Source: Williamsia muralis
Lineage (GTDB): Bacteria > Actinomycetota > Actinomycetes > Mycobacteriales > Mycobacteriaceae
Reading direction: 5' to 3'
Length of the DNA stretch: 64,000 nt
Assembly: GCF_002735905.1 (NCBI RefSeq)
Contig: NZ_PEBD01000004.1
Span: 1,178,001 to 1,242,000, forward strand
The notes below the pieces were generated by a model. It worked only from the letters and a program-made list of their open reading frames with translations, was not told the DNA's origin and did no database searches. The translations under genes and the position numbers were made by a program. Below, piece after piece: positions 8,762 through 17,589 of this stretch. Numbering within the stretch: the first letter of the stretch is position 1; every line of letters begins with the position of its first letter.

Positions 8762-10624
8762 ATGTGTGGAATCGTCGGATACGTGGGCAGACGCGACGCC
8801 CTCGAGGTTGTCGTGGAAGCCCTGCGCCGGATGGAATACCGCGGGTACGACTCCGCTGGTGTGGCAATCCTCGACGGCGCCGGACATGCCGCAGTCGAGA
8901 AGAAGGCCGGACGGCTGGAGAACCTCGACAAGGAACTGGCCACCATCGGCCGCGAAGCATTCGCGGGCTCCACCGGTATGGGACATACGCGCTGGGCCAC
9001 CCACGGGCGGCCGACCGACCGAAATGCGCACCCGCACACCAGCCTCGACGGCAAGATCGCCGTGGTGCACAACGGCATCATCGAGAACTTCGCGGTCCTG
9101 CGGGAAGAGGTGGAGAAGGCCGGCATCGAGTTCTCGTCCGACACGGACACCGAGACCGCCGTCCACCTGATGGCTCTGCAATACGCCAGTGGTTCGACGG
9201 CGGGGAACTTCGTCGACAGCGCGTATGCGGTGCTGGGCCGGCTCGAGGGTGCGTTCACGCTCGTGTTCACGCACGCGGACCACCCCGACACGATCGTGGC
9301 CGCGCGCCGGTCCACTCCTCTGGTGGTGGGTGTGGGCGAGGGCGAGATGTTCGTCGGCTCCGACGTCGCGGCATTCATCGAACACACTCGTGAGGCTGTC
9401 GAACTCGGCCAGGACCAGGTGGTCGTGATCACCGCCGACGACTACACGATCACCGACTTCGAAGGCAACGAAGAATCCGGCAAGCCCTTCCACATCGACT
9501 GGGATCTGGCAGCGGCGGAAAAGGGCGGGCACGACTTCTTCATGCTGAAGGAGATCGCCGAGCAGCCACAGGCTCTCGCCGACACCCTGCTCGGGCACTT
9601 CGAGAACGGCCGGATCATCCTCGACGAGCAGCGACTCACCGACGACGACCTGCGCGACATCGACAAGGTCTTCGTGGTCGCCTGCGGCACCGCTTACCAC
9701 GCGGGGTTGCTCGCGAAGTACGCCATCGAACACTGGACGCGCCTGCCGGTCGAGGTCGAGTTGGCCAGCGAATTCCGCTACCGCGACCCGGTTCTCGATC
9801 GTTCCACCCTTGTGGTCGCGATCTCGCAGTCGGGCGAGACCGCCGACACATTGGAGGCGGTCCGGCACGCCAAAGAACAGAAGGCCCGGGTCTTGGCCAT
9901 CTGCAACACCAATGGTGCGCAGATCCCGCGAGAATCCGACGCCGTGCTCTACACCCACGCCGGACCTGAGATCGGGGTGGCGTCCACCAAGTGTTTCCTC
10001 GCGCAGATCGCGGCGACGTACCTGGTGGGTCTGGCACTCGCACAGGCCAGGGGTACGAAGTATCCCGATGAGGTGGCACGCGAGTACGCCGCGCTCGAAG
10101 CGATGCCGGCCGCGGTCGCCACAGTGCTCGAGACGGTCGAGCCGGTGCGTGCGCTGGCCCGCGACCTGGCCGACCGCGGGACCGTCCTGTTCCTCGGGCG
10201 CCACGTCGGATACCCCGTCGCGCTCGAGGGCGCACTCAAACTCAAAGAACTCGCGTACATGCACGCCGAGGGCTTTGCTGCCGGTGAGCTCAAGCACGGG
10301 CCGATTGCGCTGATCGAAGACGGCGTTCCGGTCATCATCGTGATGCCCTCACCGACAGGGCGGGCATTGCTGCACTCGAAGATGGTCAGCAACATCCGGG
10401 AAATCCAGGCGCGTGGAGCAACCACCATCGTCATCGCGGAGGAAGGTGACGAGTCGGCACGGGGTGTGGCCGACCATCTGATCGTGATCCCGCAGACGCC
10501 CACGTTGCTGCAGCCACTGGTTTCGACTGTGCCCCTGCAGGTCTTCGCTGCGGCTGTCGCTCAGGCGCGCGGGTACGACGTGGACAAGCCGCGCAACCTG
10601 GCCAAGTCCGTCACCGTCGAATAG
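8762..10624 (+). CDS. glmS: Glutamine--fructose-6-phosphate aminotransferase (isomerizing)
   Basis: A 620-residue enzyme that makes glucosamine-6-phosphate from fructose-6-phosphate and glutamine, the entry to UDP-GlcNAc and peptidoglycan. The start is fixed by the mature N-terminus MCGIVGYVG, whose Cys2 is the glutaminase nucleophile; the upstream in-frame extension is rejected. The Ntn glutaminase domain covers residues 1 to about 240 (TRWATHGRPT, HNGIIEN). Two SIS sugar-isomerase domains follow (ACGTAYHAG, SQSGETADTLEA, and LGRHVGYPVALEGALKLKE). The C-terminus DKPRNLAKSVTVE is the expected one. It is followed 14 bases later by nnr, probably co-transcribed. Confidence 0.97.
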   Translation: MCGIVGYVGRRDALEVVVEALRRMEYRGYDSAGVAILDGAGHAAVEKKAGRLENLDKELATIGREAFAGSTGMGHTRWATHGRPTDRNAHPHTSLDGKIAVVHNGIIENFAVLREEVEKAGIEFSSDTDTETAVHLMALQYASGSTAGNFVDSAYAVLGRLEGAFTLVFTHADHPDTIVAARRSTPLVVGVGEGEMFVGSDVAAFIEHTREAVELGQDQVVVITADDYTITDFEGNEESGKPFHIDWDLAAAEKGGHDFFMLKEIAEQPQALADTLLGHFENGRIILDEQRLTDDDLRDIDKVFVVACGTAYHAGLLAKYAIEHWTRLPVEVELASEFRYRDPVLDRSTLVVAISQSGETADTLEAVRHAKEQKARVLAICNTNGAQIPRESDAVLYTHAGPEIGVASTKCFLAQIAATYLVGLALAQARGTKYPDEVAREYAALEAMPAAVATVLETVEPVRALARDLADRGTVLFLGRHVGYPVALEGALKLKELAYMHAEGFAAGELKHGPIALIEDGVPVIIVMPSPTGRALLHSKMVSNIREIQARGATTIVIAEEGDESARGVADHLIVIPQTPTLLQPLVSTVPLQVFAAAVAQARGYDVDKPRNLAKSVTVE

Positions 10625-10637
10625 GCCACGTGGGGCG

Positions 10638-12098
10638 ATGATCGACTACTTCACCGCCGACTCGATCCGGGCCGCCGAGGCTGCGACCGGAGATCTGTTG
10701 GTGCGCGGGGTGTTGATGGGTCGTGCGGCTCGCGCTGTCGCGGATGTGGTTGCGGCGGAACTGGTGTCACGATCGGGTAGTTGTTACGGACGTAAGGTCG
10801 GTGTGCTTGCGGGAGCCGGCGACAACGGGGCGGACGCTCTGTTCGCGGGCGCGCTACTACGCCGCCGGGGCGTCGACGTGCGGGCTGTCCTGCTGGCCGG
10901 CGACCGCACCCACACAAGCGGTCTCGCCGCATTCCGCGGCGCCGGCGGGCGCATCACCGACAGCTTCTCGCCCGACGTCGATGTGGTGATCGACGGCATC
11001 GTGGGGCTGAGCGGGTCGGGACCACTGCGCCCGGAAGCGGCTCGGATCGTCGGTGAGCTCACCGCGCCCATCGTGGCAGTGGACATCCCGTCAGGGGTCG
11101 ATGCGGACACCGGGCAGGTCAATGACCCGGCCGTGCGTGCCGCGGTGACAGTGACATTCGGCGAATACCGGGTGGCTCACGTGCTCGCCGCACCGCAGTG
11201 TGGCCGGATCGTGTTGGCCGACATAGGCGTCGAGGCTCACCGTCCGGCATTGCGGCAAATGAGCAACGCCGAGGTGGCCGCGATGTGGCCGGTGCCCGGA
11301 CCGTCGGACGACAAGTACAGCCAGGGAGTGGTCGGTGTCGTCGCGGGCTCGGCGCGCTATCCAGGGGCCGGCGTGTTGTGCAGTGGGGCAGCCGTGGCCG
11401 CCACCTCAGGAATGGTCCGGTACGTCGGAACGGCGGCGTCGCAGGTGCTTTCGCATTTCCCCGAGGTTGTCGCCAGCGATGAGCCGGAGAAGGCGGGCAA
11501 GGTGCAGGCGTGGGTGATCGGGCCCGGCGCCGGAACCGATGACACCGGGATCAGGCGACTGCGACACGTGTTGGACACCGACCTGCCCGTGCTCGTCGAC
11601 GCGGACGGACTGACACTGTTGGCCACCCACCGTGAGCTGGTGACCACCCGCACCGCACCCACCTTGATCACCCCGCACGCCGGCGAGTTCGCCCGGATCA
11701 CCGGACAGCCCCCCGGCGTCGACCGGATCGCGGCCGTGAAGGATCTCGCGGCAGAACTGGGTGCGACCGTGCTCCTCAAGGGGCGGGCGACACTGATCGC
11801 GGATCCCTCCGGGCAGGTACTGGTGAACGACGCAGGATCGTCGTGGGCTGCCACGGCCGGCGCCGGCGACGTGCTGTCGGGCATCGCAGGCAGTCTGCTG
11901 GCCGCCGGTCTGGAACCGTCGTCTGCCGCGGCTGCGGGAGCGCGAGTACATGCGCTGGCGGCGATCGCAGCGTCTGCGGGAGGGCCGAACCACGGCGGCG
12001 GGAATGCCCCGATCGGTGCGTCGGCATTGCTGGCGGCGGTGTCACCCACCTTGCGTGCCCTCCTCGGTGGTGTCGAGTGCGACAATGGTGGGCGATGA
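10638..12098 (+). CDS. nnr: Bifunctional NAD(P)H-hydrate epimerase/dehydratase
   Basis: A 486-residue repair enzyme for hydrated NAD(P)H. The N-terminal YjeF_N epimerase domain (residues 1-210) carries GAGDNGADALFAG, where a glycine of the usual GDNGGDA motif is alanine, then DGIVGLSGSGPLR and AVDIPSGVDADTG. The C-terminal ADP/ATP-dependent dehydratase domain (about 220-480) has PVLVDADGLTLL, TLITPHAGEFARITG, ATVLLKGRATLIADP and the catalytic TAGAGDVLSGI. Length and order match the mycobacterial Nnr. The stop overlaps the alr start (ATGA), so translation of the two is coupled. The Gly-to-Ala change is conservative and activity is likely retained. Confidence 0.93.
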   Translation: MIDYFTADSIRAAEAATGDLLVRGVLMGRAARAVADVVAAELVSRSGSCYGRKVGVLAGAGDNGADALFAGALLRRRGVDVRAVLLAGDRTHTSGLAAFRGAGGRITDSFSPDVDVVIDGIVGLSGSGPLRPEAARIVGELTAPIVAVDIPSGVDADTGQVNDPAVRAAVTVTFGEYRVAHVLAAPQCGRIVLADIGVEAHRPALRQMSNAEVAAMWPVPGPSDDKYSQGVVGVVAGSARYPGAGVLCSGAAVAATSGMVRYVGTAASQVLSHFPEVVASDEPEKAGKVQAWVIGPGAGTDDTGIRRLRHVLDTDLPVLVDADGLTLLATHRELVTTRTAPTLITPHAGEFARITGQPPGVDRIAAVKDLAAELGATVLLKGRATLIADPSGQVLVNDAGSSWAATAGAGDVLSGIAGSLLAAGLEPSSAAAAGARVHALAAIAASAGGPNHGGGNAPIGASALLAAVSPTLRALLGGVECDNGGR

Positions 12099-13270
12099 AT
12101 TCTCCGGCGCTCGAGGCCCGCATCGACTTGTCGGCGGTTGCCCACAACATCGAGGTCCTACAGTCACACACCACCGCTGCGCTGATGCCTGTGCTCAAAG
12201 CGGACGCGTACGGTCACGGCGCCGTGCAGGTCGCTGCCGCGGTGATGAGCGCCGGTGCAGCCGAGATCGGGGTTGCGACCATCGACGAAGCGCTGGCGTT
12301 GCGCCGGGGCGGGATCGACGCGCCTCTGCTGGCCTGGCTGCATGGCGGTTCGGCGGACTTCAATGCCGCGATCGAGGCCGATGTGCAGATCGGTGTCTCC
12401 TCACCCCGCGAGCTGACCGCGGTCGTCGAGGCGGCTCGCACGGCGGGACGTACCGCGTCGGTCACCGTGAAGGTCGACACAGGCCTGGCGCGTAACGGGG
12501 TGGCGGCAGATGAGTGGGACGAGCTGCGAGACGCCGTCGCAACTGCCTCGGCGGAGCAATCGATCGTGCTACGCGGAGTGATGTCCCACCTCGTGCGCGG
12601 GGACGAGCCCGGCCATCCACTCAACAGCCTGCAAGGTGAGCGCCTCGACGAGGCCGTGGCCGACCTGCGCCGCGTCGGCGTGGGACCAGAGGTTGTGCAC
12701 ATCGCCAATTCGGCGGCCACGCTCACCAGGCCTGACCTGAGCCGAGACCTCGCCAGGCCCGGCATCGCCGTGTACGGCCGATCGCCCGCCCCAGACCTCG
12801 GCGACTTCGGTCTGATCCCGGTGATGACTCTCTCGGCTGAAGTCTTGTCGGTCAAGAAGATCCCGGCAGGCCAAGGTGTTTCGTACAGTCACACGTGGAC
12901 CGCACCGAGCGACACCACCGTTGCGTTGTTGCCGGCAGGCTACGCGGACGGGGTCCCGCGACTGTTGTCGAACACCCTGCGGGTGCACATCAACGGCCGG
13001 AGCTTTCCGAATGTCGGACGGGTCTGTATGGATCAGATGGTCGTCGACCTCGGCGCGGACGGCGGCGGTGTCGAAGTGGGCGATCGCGCTGTGCTGTTCG
13101 GGACGGGGGAGCATGGTGGCCCCACCGCTCTCGAGTGGGCCGAGGCCATCGGCACCATCGACTACGAGATCGTCTCCGGAATCCGTGGGCGGGCGGTGCG
13201 GACGTATGTCGGTGCTCCAGCGCCGGTTTCGAACGGCCGCCACACACCCGTCGCGACGGGGCCCGGCTGA
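12095..13270 (+). CDS. alr: Alanine racemase
   Basis: A 391-residue fold-type III PLP enzyme that makes D-alanine for peptidoglycan. The start ATG overlaps the nnr stop; a longer in-frame reading runs back through nnr and is rejected. The PLP lysine is in PVLKADAYGHGA near residue 35. The second catalytic base, tyrosine, lies in GVSYSHTW near residue 263, and VCMDQMVVDLG is the conserved C-terminal barrel motif. It begins a chain of overlapping genes running to tsaD, as in mycobacteria, so expression is probably set from the glmS/nnr side. Confidence 0.96.
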   Translation: MNSPALEARIDLSAVAHNIEVLQSHTTAALMPVLKADAYGHGAVQVAAAVMSAGAAEIGVATIDEALALRRGGIDAPLLAWLHGGSADFNAAIEADVQIGVSSPRELTAVVEAARTAGRTASVTVKVDTGLARNGVAADEWDELRDAVATASAEQSIVLRGVMSHLVRGDEPGHPLNSLQGERLDEAVADLRRVGVGPEVVHIANSAATLTRPDLSRDLARPGIAVYGRSPAPDLGDFGLIPVMTLSAEVLSVKKIPAGQGVSYSHTWTAPSDTTVALLPAGYADGVPRLLSNTLRVHINGRSFPNVGRVCMDQMVVDLGADGGGVEVGDRAVLFGTGEHGGPTALEWAEAIGTIDYEIVSGIRGRAVRTYVGAPAPVSNGRHTPVATGPG

Positions 13271-14316
13271 TGGAGCGCACCGGACGCTGGGAGATCTTGG
13301 CCGGTACCGCCGGCATCGCGACTCTGGGCGCTCTCGCCGTGGGGGCGGCAGCGCGTTCGCTGACGCGGCGGCATCCCACCACCGACCCCAACTCCATCGA
13401 GGACTTCGGGTCGATCTACAACGATCGCCCGAGCATCGTGGTCGCCGATGATGGTGTGCCGCTGGCCGTTCGGGAAGCTGGTCCGGGAGATGCGCCGCTC
13501 ACCGTCGTCTTTGTCCACGGCTTCTGCCTGCGCATGTCCACGTGGCACTTCCAGCGCCGCGATCTCGCGCAGACATGGGGCGACGATGTCCGCATGGTCT
13601 TCTTCGATCACCGGGGGCACGGTGAGTCCGCGCAGGCGGCCGCGGGCTCGTGCACCATCACGCAGATGGCCGCGGACCTCGAAACCGTTCTGCGCGTTAT
13701 CGTTCCGAATGGACCCGTGGTGCTGGTAGGGCACTCGATGGGCGGCATGGCGATCATGGCCTTGGCCAGCAGACGGCCGGAACTGTTCGGGTCGAAAGTG
13801 GTCGGTGCCGGATTCGTGGCCAGCGCAGCCCACGGGATCACGCAGGCCGGGTTGGGTCGTGGACTGCAGAATCCGCTGGTCGACGCCTTCCGATTGTCCG
13901 TCCGGCAGGCCCCGCGAGCGGTGGAGGCAGGCCGGGGCGTGACGAGGATGCTGATGGCCCCGGTGCTGACCGCGGGCAGTTTCGGCTCTACGTACCATTC
14001 ACCCGCCGTGATCGAGTTCACCGAATCGGTCATCCAGAACACCAGGATCGACACGGTCGTCAACTTCTTGCGTGCTCTCGAGGAGCACGACGAGACCTCC
14101 GGTCTGCCGGTGCTCTCCGCGATCCCGACGATGGTCGTGTGCGGGTACGAAGACAAGGTCACGCCGGTGGCGAACTCGGTGGAACTGCACAACCGTCTGG
14201 GCAAGAACTGCGAACTGATCGGCGTTGCCGAGTGCGGCCACATGGTGATGATGGAGAACCCGCCGCCAGTCAACGACGCGATCAGCGAGCTCGTCGGGCG
14301 GGTACAGCGACCGTGA
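13270..14316 (+). CDS. Alpha/beta-hydrolase with N-terminal membrane segment
   Basis: A 348-residue protein starting in the alr stop (TGATG). A hydrophobic segment at residues 8-29 (ILAGTAGIATLGALAVGAAA) is a signal anchor. The hydrolase domain has FVHGFCL (oxyanion), the nucleophile motif VGHSMGGMA, the acid in CGYEDKVTP and the histidine in ECGHMVMME, so a complete Ser-Asp-His triad. Residues 180-260 form the lid. This gene sits between alr and tsaE in many mycolata; its substrate is not established. Co-translation with alr suggests a constitutive cell-envelope or lipid role, which is inference. Confidence 0.85.
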   Translation: MERTGRWEILAGTAGIATLGALAVGAAARSLTRRHPTTDPNSIEDFGSIYNDRPSIVVADDGVPLAVREAGPGDAPLTVVFVHGFCLRMSTWHFQRRDLAQTWGDDVRMVFFDHRGHGESAQAAAGSCTITQMAADLETVLRVIVPNGPVVLVGHSMGGMAIMALASRRPELFGSKVVGAGFVASAAHGITQAGLGRGLQNPLVDAFRLSVRQAPRAVEAGRGVTRMLMAPVLTAGSFGSTYHSPAVIEFTESVIQNTRIDTVVNFLRALEEHDETSGLPVLSAIPTMVVCGYEDKVTPVANSVELHNRLGKNCELIGVAECGHMVMMENPPPVNDAISELVGRVQRP

Positions 14317-14774
14317 CGTCCGACGACCAGGCGGGATTCGAGCAGGAGATCCTGCCGACGGTGCAGGACACCGAGGCGTTCGGACGTACCCTGGCCGCCG
14401 GCCTGGGCGCGGGAGATCTGGTGATCCTCGACGGGCCACTCGGCGCGGGCAAGACCGCTCTGGCACGGGGGATCGGAGCAGGTCTCGGCGTGCGGGGTCG
14501 GGTCACCTCACCGACGTTCATCATCGCGCGGGAGCACCGGCCGGGGCCCGGAGGTGGGCCGGCGATGGTTCACGTCGATGCCTATCGGCTGGGTGGTCTG
14601 GAGGAACTCGACGCCCTCGACCTCGACACCGACCTCACCGACTCCGTGGTCGTCGTCGAGTGGGGGGAGGGGGTGGCGGAACGGCTGAGTGGACGTCATC
14701 TGCTCGTTCGCCTGCGCCGTGACCTCGACACCGATGAGCGCACCGTCGACTACGGCTGGGTCACCCGCGGCTGA
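14313..14774 (+). CDS. tsaE: tRNA t6A37 threonylcarbamoyladenosine biosynthesis ATPase
   Basis: A 153-residue P-loop protein with a GTG start overlapping the previous stop (GTGA). Walker A is GPLGAGKTALARG near residue 43; LGVRGRVTSPTFII is the family switch region, and HVDAYRL and VVVVEWGEG are the characteristic TsaE motifs. It cycles ATP to regenerate the TsaB-TsaD complex that installs t6A on ANN-decoding tRNAs. TsaB, RimI and TsaD are encoded directly downstream, so the set is nearly complete here (tsaC is elsewhere). Confidence 0.95.
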   Translation: MTSDDQAGFEQEILPTVQDTEAFGRTLAAGLGAGDLVILDGPLGAGKTALARGIGAGLGVRGRVTSPTFIIAREHRPGPGGGPAMVHVDAYRLGGLEELDALDLDTDLTDSVVVVEWGEGVAERLSGRHLLVRLRRDLDTDERTVDYGWVTRG

Positions 14775-14834
14775 AGCGGTCGGCGACGTCCGGTCGCCAC
14801 GGCACGTCGGCCGTCACGGGTAGGCTGGCTGATC

Positions 14835-15536
14835 GTGCTTGTCCTCGCAGTCGATACCGCAACGCCCGAGGTCGTGACCGGGATCGTGGAACTCGATACC
14901 GGCACGGCCGGATCACCGCCCGGCCGGCTCGAAGTGAGGTCCGAACGTGTCGAGACCACCACGCGGGGGCATGCGGAGATCCTCACCACCCGCATCCTGG
15001 AATGCCTCGAAGAAGCGGGCGTCGCCAGGGCAGACCTGGACGCAGTCGTGGTGGGACAAGGTCCCGGACCGTTCACCGGATTGCGTGTCGGGCTGGCCAC
15101 CGGCGCTGCCTTCGCCGATGCGCTGGGCGTCGATGTCCACGGTGTGTGCTCGCTGGACGCGATCGCGGTCGCCGCGAGCGACGTCGACTCCCTTCTTGTT
15201 GTCACCGACGCGCGCCGTCGAGAGGTCTACTGGGCGCGGTACACACGCGGCGCCCGTACCGACGGTCCCGACGTCATGGCTCCCGCCGATCTCGCTGCCG
15301 CACTCGGGCACGCAGCGGCGACCTCGCCGGGCTCGGCGACCATCGACGCGATTGCCGGGTCCCCCGCTCATGCAGCGCTTTTCGACTACCCAGTGCTCAC
15401 CGCCACGGCTCCCACGGCAATCGGACTGGTTCAGGTGGCGTTGCCAGGACTCCTGTCGAGGACGCCACCCGCGCCGTTGACTCCGCTGTACCTTCGTCGA
15501 CCGGATGCCGTGGAACTCAAGGACCGCAAGAAATGA
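14835..15536 (+). CDS. tsaB: tRNA t6A37 biosynthesis dimerization protein
   Basis: A 233-residue member of the ASKHA fold with a GTG start. VLAVDTATP opens the nucleotide-binding-like domain and GQGPGPFTGLRVGLATG is the TsaB signature. The first half dimerises with TsaD; TsaB lacks catalytic activity of its own. A 60-base gap separates it from tsaE, and its stop overlaps rimI (ATGA). It continues the conserved tsaE-tsaB-rimI-tsaD order. Confidence 0.95.
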   Translation: MLVLAVDTATPEVVTGIVELDTGTAGSPPGRLEVRSERVETTTRGHAEILTTRILECLEEAGVARADLDAVVVGQGPGPFTGLRVGLATGAAFADALGVDVHGVCSLDAIAVAASDVDSLLVVTDARRREVYWARYTRGARTDGPDVMAPADLAAALGHAAATSPGSATIDAIAGSPAHAALFDYPVLTATAPTAIGLVQVALPGLLSRTPPAPLTPLYLRRPDAVELKDRKK

Positions 15537-16027
15537 CCTCGTCGAAAGTGGAGATCGGACCACTTCTGCCTCGCGACGCGTCCCGTTGCGCGGCCATCGA
15601 GAGCCTGCTGTTCGCGGGCGATTCGCCGTGGCCCGCGCAAGCATTTCGTGCCGAGATCTCGACACCCCACAATCACTACTTCGCGGCCCGAGACGGCGAC
15701 GACCTGATCGGCTACGCGGGTATCTCCGTGCTCGGACCGGCGGGCGACCACGAGTGTGAGATCCACACGATCGCGGTCGCCCCGGAGCATCAGGGACACG
15801 GTCACGGGCGGGAGCTGCTCGCGGCGCTGCTCGAGATCGCGGACAAGCGTCGTGCGCCGGTGTTCCTCGAGGTGCGCACCGACAACGAGGCGGCCATCAA
15901 CTTGTACCGCCGCAACGGTTTTGAAATCGTGGGAATCCGGAAGGGCTACTACCAGCCCAGCGGGGCAGACGCGTACACAATGCGGCGTGAGCAGAGATCA
16001 GCCCCGCCCGAGGGAGGCCGACCATGA
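15533..16027 (+). CDS. rimI: Ribosomal protein S18 alanine N-acetyltransferase
   Basis: A 164-residue GNAT-fold acetyltransferase. The acetyl-CoA loop is [15 protein letters not shown] (residues about 82-96) preceded by [28 protein letters not shown] is the C-terminal signature with the catalytic Tyr. Start ATG lies within the tsaB stop, replacing a much longer reading that crosses tsaB. The family acetylates the N-terminus of ribosomal S18 and, in mycobacteria, several other N-termini. Stop overlaps tsaD (ATGA). Confidence 0.94.
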   Translation: MTSSKVEIGPLLPRDASRCAAIESLLFAGDSPWPAQAFRAEISTPHNHYFAARDGDDLIGYAGISVLGPAGDHECEIHTIAVAPEHQGHGHGRELLAALLEIADKRRAPVFLEVRTDNEAAINLYRRNGFEIVGIRKGYYQPSGADAYTMRREQRSAPPEGGRP

Positions 16028-17055
16028 TCGTCCTGGGTATCGAGAGTTCCTGTGACGAAACAGGCGTGGGAATCGTCCGGTGGAATGCCGACCGTACGAC
16101 CACACTGCTGGCCGATGAGGTGGCCTCCAGTGTCGATGAGCATGCCCGATATGGGGGAGTGGTCCCCGAAGTCGCCTCCCGCGCACATCTGGAAGCCATT
16201 GTCCCCACCATGCGGCGTGCGCTCGCGACGGCGGACATCCGAGTGCCCGACGCCGTGGCGGTGACCATCGGTCCGGGACTTGCCGGTGCGCTGCTCGTAG
16301 GGGTTGCGGCAGCGAAAGCCTATGCGGCGGCGTGGGATGTGCCGCTGTTCGCGGTGAACCACCTCGGCGGTCACGTTGCGGTGGACACCCTCGAACACGG
16401 CCCGATGCCGCCCTGCGTGGCGCTGTTGGTGTCGGGCGGGCACACACACCTGTTGCACGTCGACGACCTCGGTGCGCCCATCGTGGAGTTGGGCACGACG
16501 GTCGACGACGCCGCCGGTGAAGCGTTCGACAAGGTGGCCCGCTTGCTGGGCCTCGGGTTCCCGGGTGGCCCGGCGCTGGATGCGGCTGCAGCACAGGGTG
16601 ATCCGAACGCCATCCGGTTTCCCAGGGGCATGACCGGTCCACGAGATGCGCGGCACGACTTCTCGTTCAGCGGTCTCAAGACTGCGGTTGCCCGATACGT
16701 GGAGCAATGCCGCCGTGATGGTGTCGAGCCGCCCGTCGCGGACATCGCGGCGTCTTTTCAGGAAGCGGTGGCCGACGTACTGACCATGAAGGCCGTGCGG
16801 GCATGCAGAGACGTCGGTGTGGACACCTTGGTGCTCGGCGGCGGCGCGACTGCGAACTCGAGAATCCGGTCGCTCGCACGCGAACGCTGTGAGGGCGCCG
16901 GGATCACGCTGAGGGTTCCGAAGCCGCGGTTGTGCACCGACAACGGCGTGATGATCGCGACCCTGGGTGCTCACGTGATCGCCGGTGGGGCAGTCCCGTC
17001 AGATTTGACGGTGGCCACCGACCCGGGTCTGTCGGTGCAGGTCAGCAACTACTGA
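16024..17055 (+). CDS. tsaD: tRNA N6-adenosine threonylcarbamoyltransferase
   Basis: A 343-residue ASKHA enzyme that transfers threonylcarbamoyl to A37 of t[17 protein letters not shown] starts the fold; the metal ligands are in [11 protein letters not shown] (HxxxH near residues 113-117), and [26 protein letters not shown] and [10 protein letters not shown] are the conserved catalytic and nucleotide motifs. Length is standard. Last gene of the alr-to-tsaD chain, ending 7 bases before the convergent marR gene with no clear terminator in between. Confidence 0.97.
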   Translation: MIVLGIESSCDETGVGIVRWNADRTTTLLADEVASSVDEHARYGGVVPEVASRAHLEAIVPTMRRALATADIRVPDAVAVTIGPGLAGALLVGVAAAKAYAAAWDVPLFAVNHLGGHVAVDTLEHGPMPPCVALLVSGGHTHLLHVDDLGAPIVELGTTVDDAAGEAFDKVARLLGLGFPGGPALDAAAAQGDPNAIRFPRGMTGPRDARHDFSFSGLKTAVARYVEQCRRDGVEPPVADIAASFQEAVADVLTMKAVRACRDVGVDTLVLGGGATANSRIRSLARERCEGAGITLRVPKPRLCTDNGVMIATLGAHVIAGGAVPSDLTVATDPGLSVQVSNY

Positions 17056-17062
17056 TCGGCGT

Positions 17063-17503
17063 TCAGCTAGGTGGGCGTTGGTTCACTTCGATTGCGCCGC
17101 AGATCGATCCGGATGAATGGCATTCGGCTTCGGCACGGAGGATGGCCCGCTGTACGGGCTTGGCCGCCTCGTATCTGGCTCGCCCCTCGTCGGTGAGCTG
17201 TGTGAAGACGGAACGGCGATCTTCCGGACACATGGATCGGCATGCCAACCCGTCTTTCTCGAGCCCGGCCACGAGACGAGACAGGGCGCTCTGACTCAGG
17301 TGGACTGATCCGGCGAGCTCGCTCATCCGGAGTTTGCAGTCGTCCGCGGCTGAGAGGAGCTCGAGAACCTCGAACTCGCTGTTCGAGATCTGTTGTGCTG
17401 CTTGCAATTCCCGGTCCAGATCGCACTGGAGGCGGTGGTATCGCACCGACAGCGAATGCCAGGCCTGGGCCAGGTCATCGTCGCTTCGGTGTGGGGTGGA
17501 CAT
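17063..17503 (-). CDS. MarR-family transcriptional repressor
   Basis: A 146-residue winged-helix regulator. The DNA-binding part spans residues about 40-105: NSEFEVLELLSAADD, RMSELAGSVHLSQSALSRLVAGLEKDGL (recognition helix) and RSMCPEDRRSVFTQLTDEGR (wing with the conserved DRR). It is divergent from an MFS exporter gene, 86 bases apart, with ATGCA/ACAT-type inverted repeats between them. Inference: it represses the exporter and itself and is released by a lipophilic ligand. Two Cys flank the recognition region (C56 and C87 approximately), so redox sensing is an alternative. Confidence 0.92.
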   Translation of the reverse strand: MSTPHRSDDDLAQAWHSLSVRYHRLQCDLDRELQAAQQISNSEFEVLELLSAADDCKLRMSELAGSVHLSQSALSRLVAGLEKDGLACRSMCPEDRRSVFTQLTDEGRARYEAAKPVQRAILRAEAECHSSGSICGAIEVNQRPPS

Positions 17504-17519
17504 AGGGGCATCGTATCAG

Positions 17520-17576
17520 ATGCAACCACATTATGTTCGTCTGCATTTTATGTAGACACATTAGATGCAGATGCAT
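17520..17576. promoter_or_regulatory. Probable MarR operator cluster in the divergent promoter region
   Basis: The marR-MFS gap is AT-rich and carries several half-sites. The best palindrome is 17543-17568 with the pattern GCAT-n3-ATGT-n4-ACAT-n3-ATGC. A second element, ACATTATGT (17528-17536), and an ATGCAT (17571-17576) flank it. Position between the divergent starts fits repression of both genes. Confidence 0.65.
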
Positions 17577-17589
17577 ATAGTTCTGGACC

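Noticed and set aside
8687-10297. 536-residue open frame antisense to glmS
   Set aside because: It is the mirror of a certain gene in GC-rich DNA with no family motifs; same for the long frames antisense to guaA (30159-31808), imuB (38670-40073) and the MFS gene (58700-60070).
13162-13998. 278-residue minus-strand frame across alr and the hydrolase gene
   Set aside because: It overlaps two well-supported genes and shows no recognisable domain.
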